A DNA stretch of 64,000 bases. It comes from Heterodera schachtii. Its lineage: Eukaryota > Nematoda > Chromadorea > Rhabditida > Heteroderidae. How positions within the stretch are numbered: position 1 is the stretch's first letter; each line of letters begins with the position of its first letter. A program made the position numbers and the translations under genes. Positions 1 to 12,430 of the stretch are shown here, piece by piece. Under the pieces are notes generated by a model. The model saw only the letters and a program-made list of their open reading frames with translations, had not been told where the DNA came from and did no database searches. The DNA lies in NCBI GenBank assembly GCA_023374025.1, contig SIJG01000010.1, positions 150,517-214,516 of the forward strand, written 5' to 3'.

Positions 1-2
1 GG

Positions 3-140
3 TTCGTTTTGTCGGTTGGCCCGGACATTCGCCCTTGGGCGAGACGGAGCAGGGGGAGAAGCATGAACAAGAGCAGCAGAAAGCAACAAAACAGACATGA
101 AATGGAGATGAAGGAGAACACAACAAATCCAGCGAAATGA
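3..140 (+). other. Open frame at the left edge, possible 3' end of a truncated gene
   Basis: A plus-strand frame is open from the window edge to a TGA at 138-140. It encodes about 45 arginine- and lysine-rich residues. It could be the terminal exon of a gene lying to the left, but it is short and a second frame is also open over part of the stretch. I recognise no domain. The 400 bases that follow, up to the coiled-coil gene, show only AT-rich DNA and a short CT repeat near 525. Confidence 0.15.
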
Positions 141-541
141 GACGTTATTCAAAAACTATCAATCAAAATGGGCGTTTTACCCATCAAAAAAGCTAAAAAT
201 GTTTAAAAAACCCCACGTTTTTTTTTTGTTTTTCTGGCCAAAAGTTACACGAATTTTTGAAATTTGGCAGGCTCCAAGAGCGAACACTAGAATACTTAAG
301 CGCAATCGACTTTTTACGATTTTTTGAGTAGCTTCTTTTTGATAGTTTTTGAAATGATGATCCAGCACCAAAAAACTAACAAATTTAAACAAACTAACAA
401 AAAAACATTCCATATTTTTTTTTCATTTACATAGAGGAAAAAAAGATTTTTTTTATTTAATTCAAATGATAATCAATGAATAAAATAACGCAAAAAAAGA
501 TCAGCGAGGCACTCTTTATCGTTCTCTCTCTCTCTCTAAAT

Positions 542-3500
542 TTACACATTCGCGCGCGCAGCTGTCACAATATGATTAAGCTGTTCAGCAACCAATGAAC
601 GGAATTGGACAGGAATGGCAGACTGTTGGACAAACTCTTGCACCAAAACATGACCATCTTGACCGGGACGTTGACCGATGTATCTGCAGAGAATGAATGG
701 ATATTTTGAAAAAAAAAATTTAAAGGATATCCAATTTTCGCCGGATGAGAAAATGAAGGGGAAAAAAATCTTCACGCGCCAATTTTCCTAACAAAAATTA
801 CATAAGACTCGTGCAAGAAAAAAAAACATTTACACACCGCATGAATGAAGTGACAAGCTTCTCAGCGGCTGATTCCTGCTGCTGCTGCTGCTGGGGCTGA
901 TTGTTGCTGTTATTATTCTGCTGGGCTGGTGGTGGTGGCGGCGGTGGTTGTTGTTGTTCAACTGCTGGTGGAGTTGACGGAAGAACAATGGAAGACGTAG
1001 CGGTGGTGGTGGAAGAAGTAGCGATGGGAGGGGAGGCACTCGTACAAGGAACAGAAGGCGGAGGAGGACAGTGCGACGACGACGAAGGCGGCGGCTGCTG
1101 TTGTTGTTGTTGTTCAACAGCGGCGATAACGTCAACACTGACCGGCGGTGGTGCACTCGTGGCCGGAACAGCAGTAGCAGCAGCAACAGTTTGTTTTGTT
1201 GGTTGTTGTTGCTCCTCAACGATGGTGATGCTGGGCGAGTTCGGTGCCTGAGACTGCTGCTCCTCGACGATGATGATGGTGGTGGGCAAATTTGGCACAG
1301 CATTCTGATCCAATTGTTGTTGCTGCTGAGACTGCTGGTCCTCGCTGATGATGGTGGGCGAATTCAGGTGTAGGTGTAGTAGAGCTCTGTTGCTGCTGTC
1401 CTTGCTCCTCGACAACGACGCCAATTGGGTGGTGGTCATTAGAAACAACAGCAGGGCACAATGCTCGACGACAGGGGCCACCGATGTGGACGCCGACGAC
1501 AATGATGGTACTGTAAAAAAGGGATCCCATGGTGACGATACTGTATATGGGAGCAGCTCGGTTCCCCCCCCGCATCGTTTCCCCCCCGAGAAATTTTTTT
1601 TAAAAAAAATCTTAGAAAGTTTTTTCACAAGGAAATTCTAAGAAAAAATTTTTTGAGAAATTTTTATGGTGAATTACTAAGATTTTTCAAAAAATTTTCC
1701 AAAAAATAGCTTAAAATTTCCTAAAAAAATTTTTTTCTTAGAATTTTCTTATGAAAAAACTTTCTAAGATTTTTTTCTTGAAAAATTTCTAGATTTTTTG
1801 TTTTTAAAAAACGTGTTTTTTATGGCGCGCTTTTTTAAAATACTTTTTGGAGGACAGGGGGATCCGGCGGTGCCGATAGGCGCCGCCGGAAAGTTTTTTT
1901 GTAATTTTAATGCTATTTATTAGTGATTTTGTCTAAAAAATGACAAATAATGACAAATCATTATAACACCAAAAAACAATCATTCTACACAGATTCGAAC
2001 AAAAAAGGGAGTTTTGAAAAATTCGAACTTTTAGCTTTTTGTTCGAATTCGGGTCCGGGGTTCGAAATTGGCCTAAATGAATGCCATATTCGTAATCAGC
2101 AACCCCAAAAACCCTTCGAAAAATGTTTTCAGGGCTTTTTAAAACAAAAAAAAATTCTGCCAAAAAAGGGGGGGAACCATCTAAACTATTACCGTTTTTT
2201 CCAGTGGTCGAATGTTTTGCACGTTTTGGCTGACGAACTCCAAGGAAAGCAAGTGCCTTGTCCAACTCCTTCCTCCTTTTTGTGACAGTTCGAATCTGAA
2301 AAATACGAAAAGTGCATTTTCAAATTAAAAAAAATTGCGTTCACTCTGTCATTAAGAAGGCCCAAATCCGGAGCAGATGCTGATGTGGTTGTTTGACCTG
2401 CACCAACTGCACGTTGGAGATTGCTTACATTCTGTAATACAAAACAAAATTGTTAAAAATTTAGTTTCTTTTTCTGGGAAAATTAATTTTAACTGAATTT
2501 AAGAATTTTAAAAACTAACAAATTTTTATTTTTTTTAGCGGGAGAATGGGTCTGTGTCGGGTGCCCTATATCACACCACCACCGAAGAAATAAAAAAATT
2601 AAAAACTCGCACAAAAGAAAGTTAGGAACTAAATTTTTTTTTTTTTTTTTTGGGTGGGTAGGAGGAGGGAGGTTAGCGAACTGCTCCAATTTGTGTCGAC
2701 CTGCTCTTGCTGCTGCTTAATAAGTGTATTTTCCGCCTTCACTTTGCTCAGTTCGTCCTCCACCATTCGTTTTGCATTGATCGCTTCCTCAATTTGTGCC
2801 TTTTGTTCCTCAATTTTTTCCGTCTTCCGCCTCAACCGTTCGTCCAGTTTCATTGCCCTGTGTCTGTATTTGTCCGCATTTTCTTTGCTCCTCTTCAACT
2901 GTTCGTCCATGTTGTTGTCGTCGTCCCATCGCTGCTTTGGTTTGGCCAACTCGGCACGCAATTGTTCAATTTCGGTTTTTTTGCTCTGTAAAAAAAATAT
3001 CGGATCAATATCGACAACTCGCACAATGAGCGATATTTAAAATAATTTTTTTTTTATTAGAAAATCAATGAATTTTTCTATTTGAAAATTCAAAAAAAGA
3101 AAATTGAAAAACTGAAATTTTCACAAAAATACAAATAATTAACTCAAAAAATTTCTTTAAAAATTTTTCAGTGCCGTGATATCCTATCTAAAATTTAGTT
3201 AAAAACGCAATTTAAAGCAATCCTATTTTTTAAATAAAAATTGAACCACAGAACGATGACCGAGTTCTGTCAGGAACTAACTATTTTCTCGGGTGCCTAA
3301 TCCGAGTAATTTTCTAAATGCATTCAGAAACCTGATCCATAAGAAACGGGAGTTAATCCCTGGATTCCGCCCGAGGCGCCAATTTTTTCAACCCAAAGTG
3401 TAACCTCATATTCAAAAAATAATTTTCATCTGCCCTAATTGGTAACTCAATTTTTTTATTCCATCAAGTTCAACATGTAGTAGTATAGAAAATTGGCGCT

Positions 3501-6111
3501 GGCACAAACCTTCAATTTCTGCTTCAATTCCCTGAATTTGGTCTCGTCCATCGTCGTCGTCGTCGTCGTCCATGCCTTCAGTCACTGCGGCGGTGCTCGG
3601 CGGCGCTTGTTTCTCCGCCGCTACGCTTTTGCTCCGCGCTGCTGCCAACTCCTCCTCCAACTCCTTGACTCTCCGCTTCATCCCCGTTTCATGTTCGACC
3701 ATTCGTCGTTTGTACTGTGTCCCTTTCCCGCTCCGTTTGGTCCATTTTGGTGTTCAACTGTTCATTGAGCCGTTTCATTTCCTCCAATTCCTTGGCCATG
3801 TTTTGTTTGTCCGCCATTAGTTTCTCCTCCTCCTGTTTCATGGTCTGAATTTTCGGAAAAGATTTGTGAGAAGAATCAGGGGTATTGAAACTGGGAGTTT
3901 AATCCGAAATCCTGGTCATGGTCCATCAACAAAACTAACAAAAAGGCCTTTTTTTTTGGGGGGGGGGGGAGGGAAATTCGAAGACTTTTTTTTGCTCTTC
4001 GGCCCCAATTTTTTTTCAAACCCATAAACGCTGCGGGAAAAGAACAATACACGCAACTCTTTCGCAAAAAAAAAAAGAATCATTGTATATTTTTTAGTAT
4101 ATAAAAAAAAAAAGAATTTGTCGTCAGGAGGAAAGACTTCGTTAAAAAGTTGTACAATTATTTCAAAAAATGCACCAAAGTTTCCTTAAAACAAGGATTT
4201 TCCATTTCAAGGGGATGGAGTTATCACTGAATTTTTAAAGCACAATCATTTCTTGATATAAAAAAAGTAGAATTGTCGTTGAGTTGGTTGGTAATACCTG
4301 ACATTTGGCCTCGAAAGGTGTCAACGTTTTCACTGACTGTTCCAGCTGCGCTTTGCACTTGGTCAATTCTGTTTTTTCCTAAATTTTTATGTAAAAAAAA
4401 TCTTCAAAAAAAAAATCTTCAAAAAAATTTTTTTTTTTTAAATTGCCTTTGTCAACTGTGCCCTTTGGTTGGTCAATTGCTTCTTCTCCTGCTCCAACTT
4501 CCGTTTTTCGGTGCTGAACAGCAGCAGACGCTGTTGCATTCGCTTCTGTTGCCCGTGGACGCATTGTTCAACGGCTGTGCTGCACGCGGTGTACAGCTCA
4601 AGGTCAAGCAGTTGCTGCAACACAACAGTGGCAAACCAATACACTTTGTCATGGCATTGGCTAAGCGTAAACTGAGAAAAAAAAGAAACTTATTTTAAAT
4701 GCTTTAGAATTGATTTATAAGAATAAAAGGTTGTTACTCTCCTCTCCGGGTTATACTACTTACTGGCCACTAGAAAAAAATTTCAAAATTTTCGAACGGT
4801 CCGGTTCTTCGACTGTGAATTTTTAATTTACTAGTACACAGACCCGATAAAAATTGAAATTTTAGGCCTAAAATTGTCGATCTATTAAAATTTTAGTTTG
4901 AGGACCAATTAAAATGAACGAGTATAAAGAAGACGGACCGTGTTGAGCGTGTGCAAAATTTCTTGAACATGTGCACGCAGTTGGTCCGTTGGTAACTTGG
5001 TGAACCCCAACCGTCGGTCGGCAGTGATTTTTCCAATTTTGGCACCGCCACTCACACAACCACCTCCACCACCACCAACAATATGAGCATTGTGCAAAGA
5101 AGTCGGAGCGGTACTTGAAATACCAACATGAGAATCCTAGAAAAAAAAAACGAATTTTAATGGATATGTTGAGTTTTTCAAAATTGAATTATTTACTAAT
5201 GGGTAGTCAGTGTCATCAGGTGCCAACCAACCCAATAAAGAATGGCATTTTTGCGGTTTAGTGCCATCGAAAAATTCAAGAGGGTAACTTTGTTTTGCAT
5301 TTTTTTTTCATGTCGGGAAAATTTGTTCACGAGGGTTTTTGGGAATAACAAATTTGACATCCATTTCACCAATTCCAAATCCCTACAAAAGGCCCCATTT
5401 TTTTTTAAATTTTCAGGGGGGGGGGGGCTAATCTGCAAAAGTGCCAACAAACGCACAAATATTTGGGATGATGAAGCGCAAGAAGTTGCAGTTGGAACAG
5501 CACTTGTTTTTTTTAAATATTGCATTTGATTGGGCACTGGAGGGCGCTGAGTCATTTTGTTGGTTTGATAGGGAATTGGCCGTCCTTAAAGAAACATTTA
5601 TATAATGGAATCAATTACCTAAATTCCAAGAGAATTAGTAAAAAAAAAAAAAAAAATCGAAATACTATTGAAAACCCAAAAAACGACCAATTGAATGAAT
5701 TTCGTTTAAGTCCGAAAACTAAACCTTGAACATTTTTTTGTGGCAATGCTTGTTTGGGGCCCTGATGAGTAGTCGAAGTTGGCACCGGATACACCGGCAA
5801 GACATCATCTTAAACATCTACAAAGTTCGACCGTTCTTTTACAATATTTTTGTTTTTGGTTTTAATTTACAAATGGAGAAACCCTTAATTTTGGTCGTGC
5901 AAATTATATCATATATAGGTATTTGTTTTATGGTTTGACACGCCCAACAAGAAAATGTAATAATTGTAGCCATTTTGTTTCCTGTGATTAGCCAACCATT
6001 GATCTCCTCAGGTGGAGATGACTCTGAGTATGATGTTACGCCACCACGAATTGGGCCGGGTTCATTTCTGTTTTGCGTTGCTGGATAAAGCGGCGGTTTA
6101 TGCCAATTCAT
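542..6111 (-). CDS. Proline/glutamine-rich coiled-coil protein of unknown function
   Basis: Exons in order of translation: 6111-5997, 5808-5725, 5584 to about 5472, about 5302-5197, 5136-4939, 4671-4447, 4378-4298, 3844-3510, 2985-2701, 2431-2345, 2295-2193, 1510-838 and 683-542 (stop). Phases agree at nearly every junction. The join between the third and fourth exons is uncertain. The N-terminal third is disordered (P, Q, S). A central 230 or so residues form coiled coil (for example KLDERLRRKTEKIEEQKAQI). A basic stretch (KRRKELDK, RQPKRAKHS) could be a nuclear signal. A 220-residue Q/P-rich exon and a compact C-terminal block ending near QLNHIVTAARANV follow. The intron at 4446-4379 begins GC. 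Exon 3844-3510 needs two frame changes. The frame is open upstream to 6207 with a hydrophobic start, so the true start is not certain. An AATAAA on the minus strand lies about 85 bp past the stop. I do not recognise the family. Confidence 0.72.
1590..1905. repeat. Foldback sequence plus a CCGGCGG-core repeat in an intron
   Basis: Two inverted arms of about 65 bp (about 1596-1660 and 1729-1795, both containing TTAGAAAGTTTTTTC or its complement) surround an AT-rich loop. They are followed at 1864-1889 by a near-palindromic GC core (CCGGCGGTGCCGATAGGCGC...) that recurs elsewhere in the window. The whole lies in the intron between exons 2295-2193 and 1510-838 of the coiled-coil gene. Confidence 0.7.
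2035..2130 (+). repeat. Diverged fragment of the 6.25-kb foldback family
   Basis: The stretch containing GAATTCGGGTCCGGGGTTCG and a following ATTCGTAATCAGCAACCCC resembles the right arm of the foldback element at 6252-6719, which has GAATTCGGGTCCGGGATTTG and ATTCGCGATCAGCGACC. It is a second, degraded copy of the same dispersed family, in an intron of the coiled-coil gene. Confidence 0.6.
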
Positions 6112-6251
6112 GAAGAAATGCTGATGATGGCATACAAGTAAAAGCAACAATAAACAATGAAAAACTAAAATTTTCACTGTGAAATTTATGTAGGTATGAT
6201 AAATCAAAGGATTTTTTATGTTAACGCAAAATGCTTGGGTCGTTTTGTTGT

Positions 6252-6719
6252 TAAAAAATTCGGCTCTTGTGGACTTTAGGCCCCATACGCAACAATTTTT
6301 ACATTACAGAATAAAAGAAGCCATTCTATAGGTTTTCGGGGTCGCTGATCGCGAATCTGACATCCATTTCGGCCAATTCCAAATCCCGGACCCGAATTCG
6401 AACAAAAAGTCGAAAAATTAAAATGTTTCGTTTTTTCATTTTTTGTCTAAAAATGGTTTAAATGATTTTTAATTGAAGGACTGATGACTTTCAGTTTGTT
6501 TCCGTTGTTTAAACAATGTTGACCGTAATCTGAAAACCGAAAGTTTTAATTTTCGACTTTTTTCTACGAATTCGGGTCCGGGATTTGGAATTGGCCGAAA
6601 TGGATGCCGGATTCGCGATCAGCGACCACGAAAACCGATAGAATGGCTTCTTTTATTCTTAAATGTAAAAAAAAAATCTTTGTGTATGGGGCCTAAACTC
6701 CACAAGAGCCAAAAATTTC
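6252..6719. mobile_element. Foldback (MITE-like) element with ~170-bp inverted arms
   Basis: The left arm starts near CGGCTCTTGTGGACTTTAGG at 6260. The right arm ends near CCTAAACTCCACAAGAGCC at 6710. The arms stay complementary through CCCATAC, AATAAAAGAAGCCATTCTAT, the TCGCTGATCGCGAAT block and the GGCCAATTCCAAATCCCGGA block, leaving a short loop near 6430-6540. There is no coding capacity, so this is a non-autonomous element. I could not fix a target-site duplication by eye. Confidence 0.85.
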
Positions 6720-8110
6720 TTAATATAATGCAAGTAAAAAAGCGACAGCAAAGTTTTCTGAGAATGGGCCTTCGAAAAAGGACCAACTTCAGCGCTATTT
6801 TGAAACTGATTCGTTTTAAATTTTATTAAAACCAAAGGGGGGACAGTTTTGGTTTGCAAAAATGTTTGTAATAATGTCTATTCATAAAAATTGTTTCTGG
6901 GATTTTGGGGCCCCTGATCATGAAAGCACTATAAATTTCGACAATGGGTAAATTCGACACTGATTGTGAGTATTTTCGACATTACGTAAATTCGACACTA
7001 AAACATTTCCAAAACTCAATATTTTACTGTATTTTCGAATTAGACTCCTAGTTTTTAAAAGTCGACAAGGTATGAAATTGCGCGAAGTTAAGCAAGTGGC
7101 TCTCGACCGTTGAACTGTTCGACAATTGCTCACATTCTGTTATCTTGTCGAATATATTTTCCTTTTCGACTTTAATTTTTTCGTGGGCAATATGGCGAAC
7201 GCCTTGGACATCTCCAATACTCAAAGCCTTCTTCCCCTATTCATGCCTCTCTTTCAAAGCAGTAATCAAAATCCTGAAATAAAATCAAGCTTCTCCACGA
7301 TTTGTTTTGGTATCATTAAAACGGAAAAGGGCCATTTTCTCCGGCAAAACGCAATTGACACAATACTTTCATCATTTGCAACTTCAAGTCAAGATAACCC
7401 CATATTAAAAAAGATAACGAGATGAACGGCGAAATGCAAATATATTAACTTCGTTTATCAAATATTTATGGGAAAAAAGTATAAAGTATTATCAAACTTT
7501 AGAGTAATTTATTTTCGAATGTGAATCCGAGGGCTTTAGCTCATACTGTAGTGAGATGGAAATTATTTAAAATTAGGAATTTGAATGAAATAGAGAAAAA
7601 TTATTTTAAACAGCATTTTCCAAAATTATCAATTTTAAAAATACGGGTGAACTACATAAAGTGAACGCCCCGCGAAGAAAAGGGTTGAATGGATATATTC
7701 AACCGATTGTCTCAAATTGGTCTACTGTTGCGGAAATGGGGTTAAAAAATTTTTCTAACCGGTCAAATCACGAAAATGACCAACTTTGGCACTTCTAACT
7801 TTTTTTTTAATGATCTAATCCGAAGAAATCTGCTGGTATCATTTGACAGCTCTTGACGAGCTAAGTCTAAAAATCGGGGTGAAGTCGAAACCGACGCCAT
7901 CTGTGCATTTACAAATTAGACAACTTTGTCCCAGTGAAAATGGACACCAGTAGCACAAAAATTTAAAGCATTATTACGCAAAAAGGAGCATTCGAAGACG
8001 GAGCAACTATTGGACATTTCGCCTACTTAAACCAAAAATTGGATGTTTACTCTTACTAACCAAATGGATATTTCGGGGGCGCATTTCACTAATATATCCA
8101 ATGAGTCTGT
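6720..8110. other. Gene-poor AT-rich stretch
   Basis: I see no supportable gene. Between 6938 and 7170 the words TTCGACA, TTCGACAC and their complements recur about ten times, possibly a decayed repeat. A 99-residue frame at 7126-7425 has no recognisable motif and no visible exon partners. I treat it as chance. Confidence 0.5.
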
Positions 8111-8926
8111 ATCGTTTCGGCGCGACCGTTTCGGCGCAACCGTTTCGGCGAAGCCGTTTCGGCGCAGTGTCGTTTCGGCGCAAGGGTCGTTTCGGCGCGA
8201 AACCAAAAAAGGGTCGGAAAAAAGTCTTGACTCAAACTTGAAAAACTATTTCACAGCTTACCCAAAATTCTGAAAAAATTCCTATTATATAACTTTTGAT
8301 AATGATCAAAAAGTCTCTTACATCATTAAAAACTAGTTTTTCGTGCGTATTAGGCCATAGCAAGTTAGCAAAAAAAAATATATAGGCATATGTCTCAAAA
8401 TCCGGGCTGAAATTTTTTCGAAAATTTCCGGATTTCAAGCCATTTTCGGATTTTTAGATCACCATGAAGGAGTGATCTGGTCAAGTTGGTGTAAAAGACT
8501 TTTTGTTTAGCAGCAAAAATTTTTGGGTCGATTCTTAGGGGGTGTATTTTTCAAAAATTTTTGGGTCGATTCTTAGGGGGTGTATTTTTCAAAAATTTTT
8601 AGGGCGATTCTTAAGGGTGTAATATTCCTTTTTATTGCTTTTTTGTTAACAAATTTTGGGCAAAAGGCCAAAATAGGCAAAAATAGGTTCGTTCAAAATT
8701 TTATAGGCTTTTTACTGTATTTCTGAAGGAAAAACGTATTATTTGTTATTGTATTTCTACTTTTTTATGAAAAATCTTAATTATTGAAAATTAAATCGCT
8801 CAAAACTTCCTACGATTCATGATTTTTAATTTGGTTTCGCGCCGAAACGACCCTGCGCCGAAACGGCGGCGCCGAAACGACCCTTGCGCCGAAACGACTG
8901 CGCCGAAACGACCGCGCCGAAACGAT
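8111..8926. mobile_element. 816-bp element with inverted arms made of CGTTTCGGCG repeats
   Basis: The left arm (8111-8207) is a head-to-tail run of six CGTTTCGGCG units with small spacers, ending GCGCGAAACCAAA. The right arm (8831-8926) is its inverse, again six units. The interior is AT-rich, has no open frame of note, and holds a short tandem repeat. Flanking bases (GAGTCTGT on the left, GAGTCCCT on the right, one base apart) resemble an imperfect 8-9 bp target duplication. The superfamily is not determined; a non-autonomous DNA transposon is the likely class. Confidence 0.75.
8516..8628 (+). repeat. 38-bp tandem repeat, about 2.8 copies
   Basis: The unit TTTTTGGGTCGATTCTTAGG with its tail GGGTGTATTTTTCAAAAA occurs twice almost exactly. 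A third, diverged copy (AGGGCGATTCTTAAGGGTGT) follows. It sits inside the CGTTTCGGCG-armed element. Confidence 0.85.
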
Positions 8927-9234
8927 CGAGTCCCTATCCAATTAGCCGAGGCGAGTTCGCCGCGGACGGTTCTCCATGGTTTTTTTGCCGCGGAACAGGA
9001 TTCTTCCTGGCCCTGTTGCATTTTTCAAACATACAGGACCAGAATCATGGGGAAATAAAGAGCAGGACGAGATGAAATCCATGTCCAGGAAGTCCTGGAC
9101 AATCCAGGACCAGGAAATTGGGAAATCCAGGACCAGCTGCAGGCGACCTTGGAAAAATCTTGTGCATGAATTGTCCGGGCTCAACTTGTTTTTTTTTAAA
9201 TTTTAACAATAATTTATGTAAAAAAATTGCTGTT

Positions 9235-9540
9235 CTTTCTTTCTCACACAGACCCTTTCATTCTTTTTCACTATATCTTTCTTCTTTCTCATCCCCCCTT
9301 CTCCCCCCCCCCCCCCCTCTCTCTCTCCTCCCTTTTTTCCCACGCATCGCTGTACTGTCTCAATTCTTAGTTATTCGTTCGCCCTCCTTCCCCTCTCCCT
9401 CCCACTTTCTTCGTGTCCCTCTCTCATCCATCCGTCCGGCAAAATGGGACACGGGGGCACCTTCCCAGTGTCTCCCCCCCCCCTACCTCCCTCCCCGTCT
9501 AATAGCAGACTTTTCACCCCTCACCCCCTCCCCTTTTTTT
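9235..9540 (+). repeat. Pyrimidine-rich low-complexity tract
   Basis: The plus strand is almost all C and T for about 300 bp, with a C14 run near 9303 and several CT-repeat patches. Frames through it encode only S/L/P strings and I do not treat them as genes. From 9540 to 11530 I see no supportable gene, only a GA repeat near 10000-10040 and AT-rich DNA. Confidence 0.8.
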
Positions 9541-11533
9541 CCAATTTCATCGTTGTCTTGGGGACTTGGGGGTGACTATCCTTTCTTTCGTTCTTCTCAT
9601 GCCTTATATTTGCCATCCCTAGACGGCGGAAGATTGAATGATGAAAATTGTTAAGTGGAGGTTGGAGGTTGAAAATTGTTGAAAGGACATGAAGCCATGA
9701 CAAATGAGGAGGGCACGGCACACTTTGGCCCCTCTCCTCCGTTTCCTTTTGCCTTTCTTTCACTTTTCTCAAGTGCCAATTTTCTTTTCTTTTTTTTTTC
9801 TTTTTTCTTTTTTTGTCATTTCACAAATTAGGCATTCTCAGTCTATTCTGCTAATAAGCTAATTCCATTTATTCATTTGATTGTGTCTGTGAGCTTTTTA
9901 ATGAGCTAAAATTAGCATGAATTAAGCATGCAAAAAGAGCCATAGCTCGTTGTCATGGACATCTGTGCATACATTTAAAACATTACCCTAATTGAGAGAG
10001 AGAAAGAGACAAAAAGAGAGAGAGAGAGAGAGAGAGATTTAATTTCCTCGAAAAAAGAGTCCACGTCACTTATGTCCCTAATTATTGGGTACCGAAGCGA
10101 ATTTGGCACCAAATTATCAAAAACAGTTCTCGATCGATTCGCTTTAAATTGGCACAACCCTATTCAAGAGCCATAACAAATTTGGAAGAATTTAAAAAAT
10201 ACCTCAGCAAAATAGGGTTAGTTTGGCACCTGAATTCATTTTTTTTTTTATAATTCTTTTTCCCCCTCCATTTTTGGCACAATCACTATTTGATGATTGT
10301 TCGGCATTCGTTTAGGTTATTTTTATCTACATATTATCTCTTCTGACTATCGTTTCTTTTGTCTATTTAATCATCTGCTGTTGCCCATCTTTTGTGAGAA
10401 AAGCCCGAAAAAAATTGAATAATTTTTTTTTCTTTTGCCTTTCCAAATTTGTCCCTCCCTTTTCCATCCAACAAATGAAGACACAAAATTTAATTTGGAT
10501 AGAAATTGAAAATTTGTTTGCCCGCCCAACAAAAGCAGGAACGAACGGCTTGGCCAAAACCAAATTTTTTGGCCAATGTTCATTTCGGCCTCTCCGCTGC
10601 TTCCCCAAATCCATTCTCATCCGAAAATTTATTCTCGACGAATGTAAACACTTTTTTTGCTTCATCTCACCTGCTCAATGCGCCACACTAAATTTGTCTC
10701 GCAAATCCCCGATTTTTTTTGAAAGACAAACAAAAACCGAGACATTGTTTTTCCATGGGTTGGAACTTTGCCATGCCCCAGCAAAATTACATTCAAAAAC
10801 CAACCTAAAAATGGGTTTATATAAATTTGTTTCTTTTCGTTTTGTAAACAGAAATTAGTTGTCTTTTAGGTGTGGGTTTTTGTTGAGTTTTCCAAAAATT
10901 TCCTCCATAGGATACTTGGCCCCATGAGAGTCCATCAAATTGAATTTTTTGTTGGTATAAAAAAATATGTAATTTAAAAGCCCGCCGGCGGGGGTAAATT
11001 CTGAATTTTTTTTTTGTTGTAAATAATCTGAATTTTGTATTGAAATAACAACGAATTGATGAGAGTCAAATGCAAATTTTGTGCCCGCCGTCTCTGCCTG
11101 CTGCTGTTTTTTTCGACCTTTTCCCTAGTGCCATAATGTTTTTTTTTGTCGTCCATTGCCATTTAACCCATGTGTACTCACCCGTCGGCATCGGCACGGC
11201 ACAACAAAATTTTGTACATATAATCTCCCCCCTCCCCTCTCTCTTCTCGTCCCCCCATTTGCCAGCCATTCTCTATCCAAAATCTAATTTTCCCAAGCAA
11301 ATTCTTCTCCACTTTCTACATAAACCTCCTTTTCTCCGTGAAGAGGAGAGTCACTCTTCCGGAAAAAAGAGAGGGGGGGGGGAGGCAGGCGGAGAATTGA
11401 ACCTTTTCAATCCCCGTCCCGTGCCATTGGCCTCTCCCCCCCTGTTTATTTACTACGGAAATGCCAATGTCAAGAAGGGCACGGAAAATGAAATGTTCAT
11501 GTTCCATCACTCACCAGCAGCAGGATCTATCAC

Positions 11534-11632
11534 TAGTGCTGTTCGAGATCTAAAAATTTCTCGAGACTCGAGACCGAAACTAAGACAAAAAAAAAGTCCC
11601 GAGATTTTTCTCGAGTCGAAACTCTCGAACAA
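11534..11632. mobile_element. Short inverted-repeat element of the TAGTGCT...TCGAGA family
   Basis: The left end reads TAGTGCTGTTCGAGATC and the right end ACTCTCGAAC. The interior repeats CTCGAGACTCGAGAC and CGAGATTTTTCTCGAG. Related copies lie at 14026-14116 and 56527-56674. The size and lack of coding suggest a MITE. Confidence 0.55.
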
Positions 11633-12145
11633 AACAAGCTAATCTAATCAGCACATTATTATCATCATCTTCCCACATACTTATCAATCAGTCAAGGACA
11701 ATTTACGTACATTTGAGGGCACGGCACTCACAAAAACAATACATCAGCAACAATAATAAACTCATCATTCTTTTAATCAATTTATCTTTTGTAATTTATG
11801 TATTGGATAATCGAAAAAAAGTGTAATTCCGAGAAGAAATTCTCGCTTGTTTACGAAATATCGTAAAAAAAAGAAGCGAAATTCATTAATGAAATATTAA
11901 AAGTGTCTCGGTTTCGTCCCGAGAAAACCATAAAATTGCCTGTCTGTCTAACTCAAAAAAATTTTTATTCAATTTTTCATTCAACATTCGAAGAAATTCG
12001 ACAGGAAATTCATTTTCTATTCCGAACACAAAAGGCATTCATTCACACAGTGTCAATGTGTGCCGTCACGTGCACTCATTCCCACAACGGCACAGCTGCT
12101 ATCCGGCACTTTCCACTACAAAATGCCAATGCTAATGCTTTAGAG

Positions 12146-12430
12146 TTAATTTTCCCATTCTCTCTCTCTCTCTTTCCTTTTCTTTCTAGCTTCCTCTCTA
12201 CTTCTTTCCTTCTCTCACCCCCACTCTCTCTTTCTTTCCCTCTCTCACCTCCCCACTCTCTCTTTCTTTCCCTCTCTCACCTCCCCTCTCTCTCTCTCTC
12301 TCTCTCTCCAACTTTTCTCTCTCATTCCTCTCTATTTCTTTCACTCTATCACCCTCCCCCGCTCTCTCATCTCCTGCTCTCTCTCACTCTCCTCTATATT
12401 TCTTTTTCTCTCTACCCCCCCCCCCCACTT
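12146..12430 (+). repeat. CT-rich tract upstream of cmk-1
   Basis: This is a nearly pure pyrimidine tract of CTCTCT blocks ending in a C10 run near 12417, about 200 bp upstream of the first cmk-1 start codon. A 353-codon open frame crosses it but encodes only S/L/P/F strings, so I reject it as a gene. The tract could lie in the promoter or 5' untranslated region. Confidence 0.75.

Noticed and set aside
901..1373. Plus-strand Cys/Gly- and Leu/Arg-rich frames
   Set aside because: They are antisense to the Q/P-rich exon 1510-838 of the coiled-coil gene.
3412..3702. Exon reading MDDDDDDDGRDQIQGIEAEIEG at its 3' end
   Set aside because: The phase does not fit the next exon, which would give an early stop. 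The DETKFRELKQKLK frame fits both phase and heptads.
5839..6207. Small secreted protein (candidate effector) with a hydrophobic N-terminus
   Set aside because: The part from 6111 down splices in phase into the coiled-coil gene. The hydrophobic leader has no separate support and the 3' half reads through an intron.
7126..7425. 99-codon plus-strand frame
   Set aside because: No recognised motif, no flanking exons, and it sits in repeat-like AT-rich DNA.
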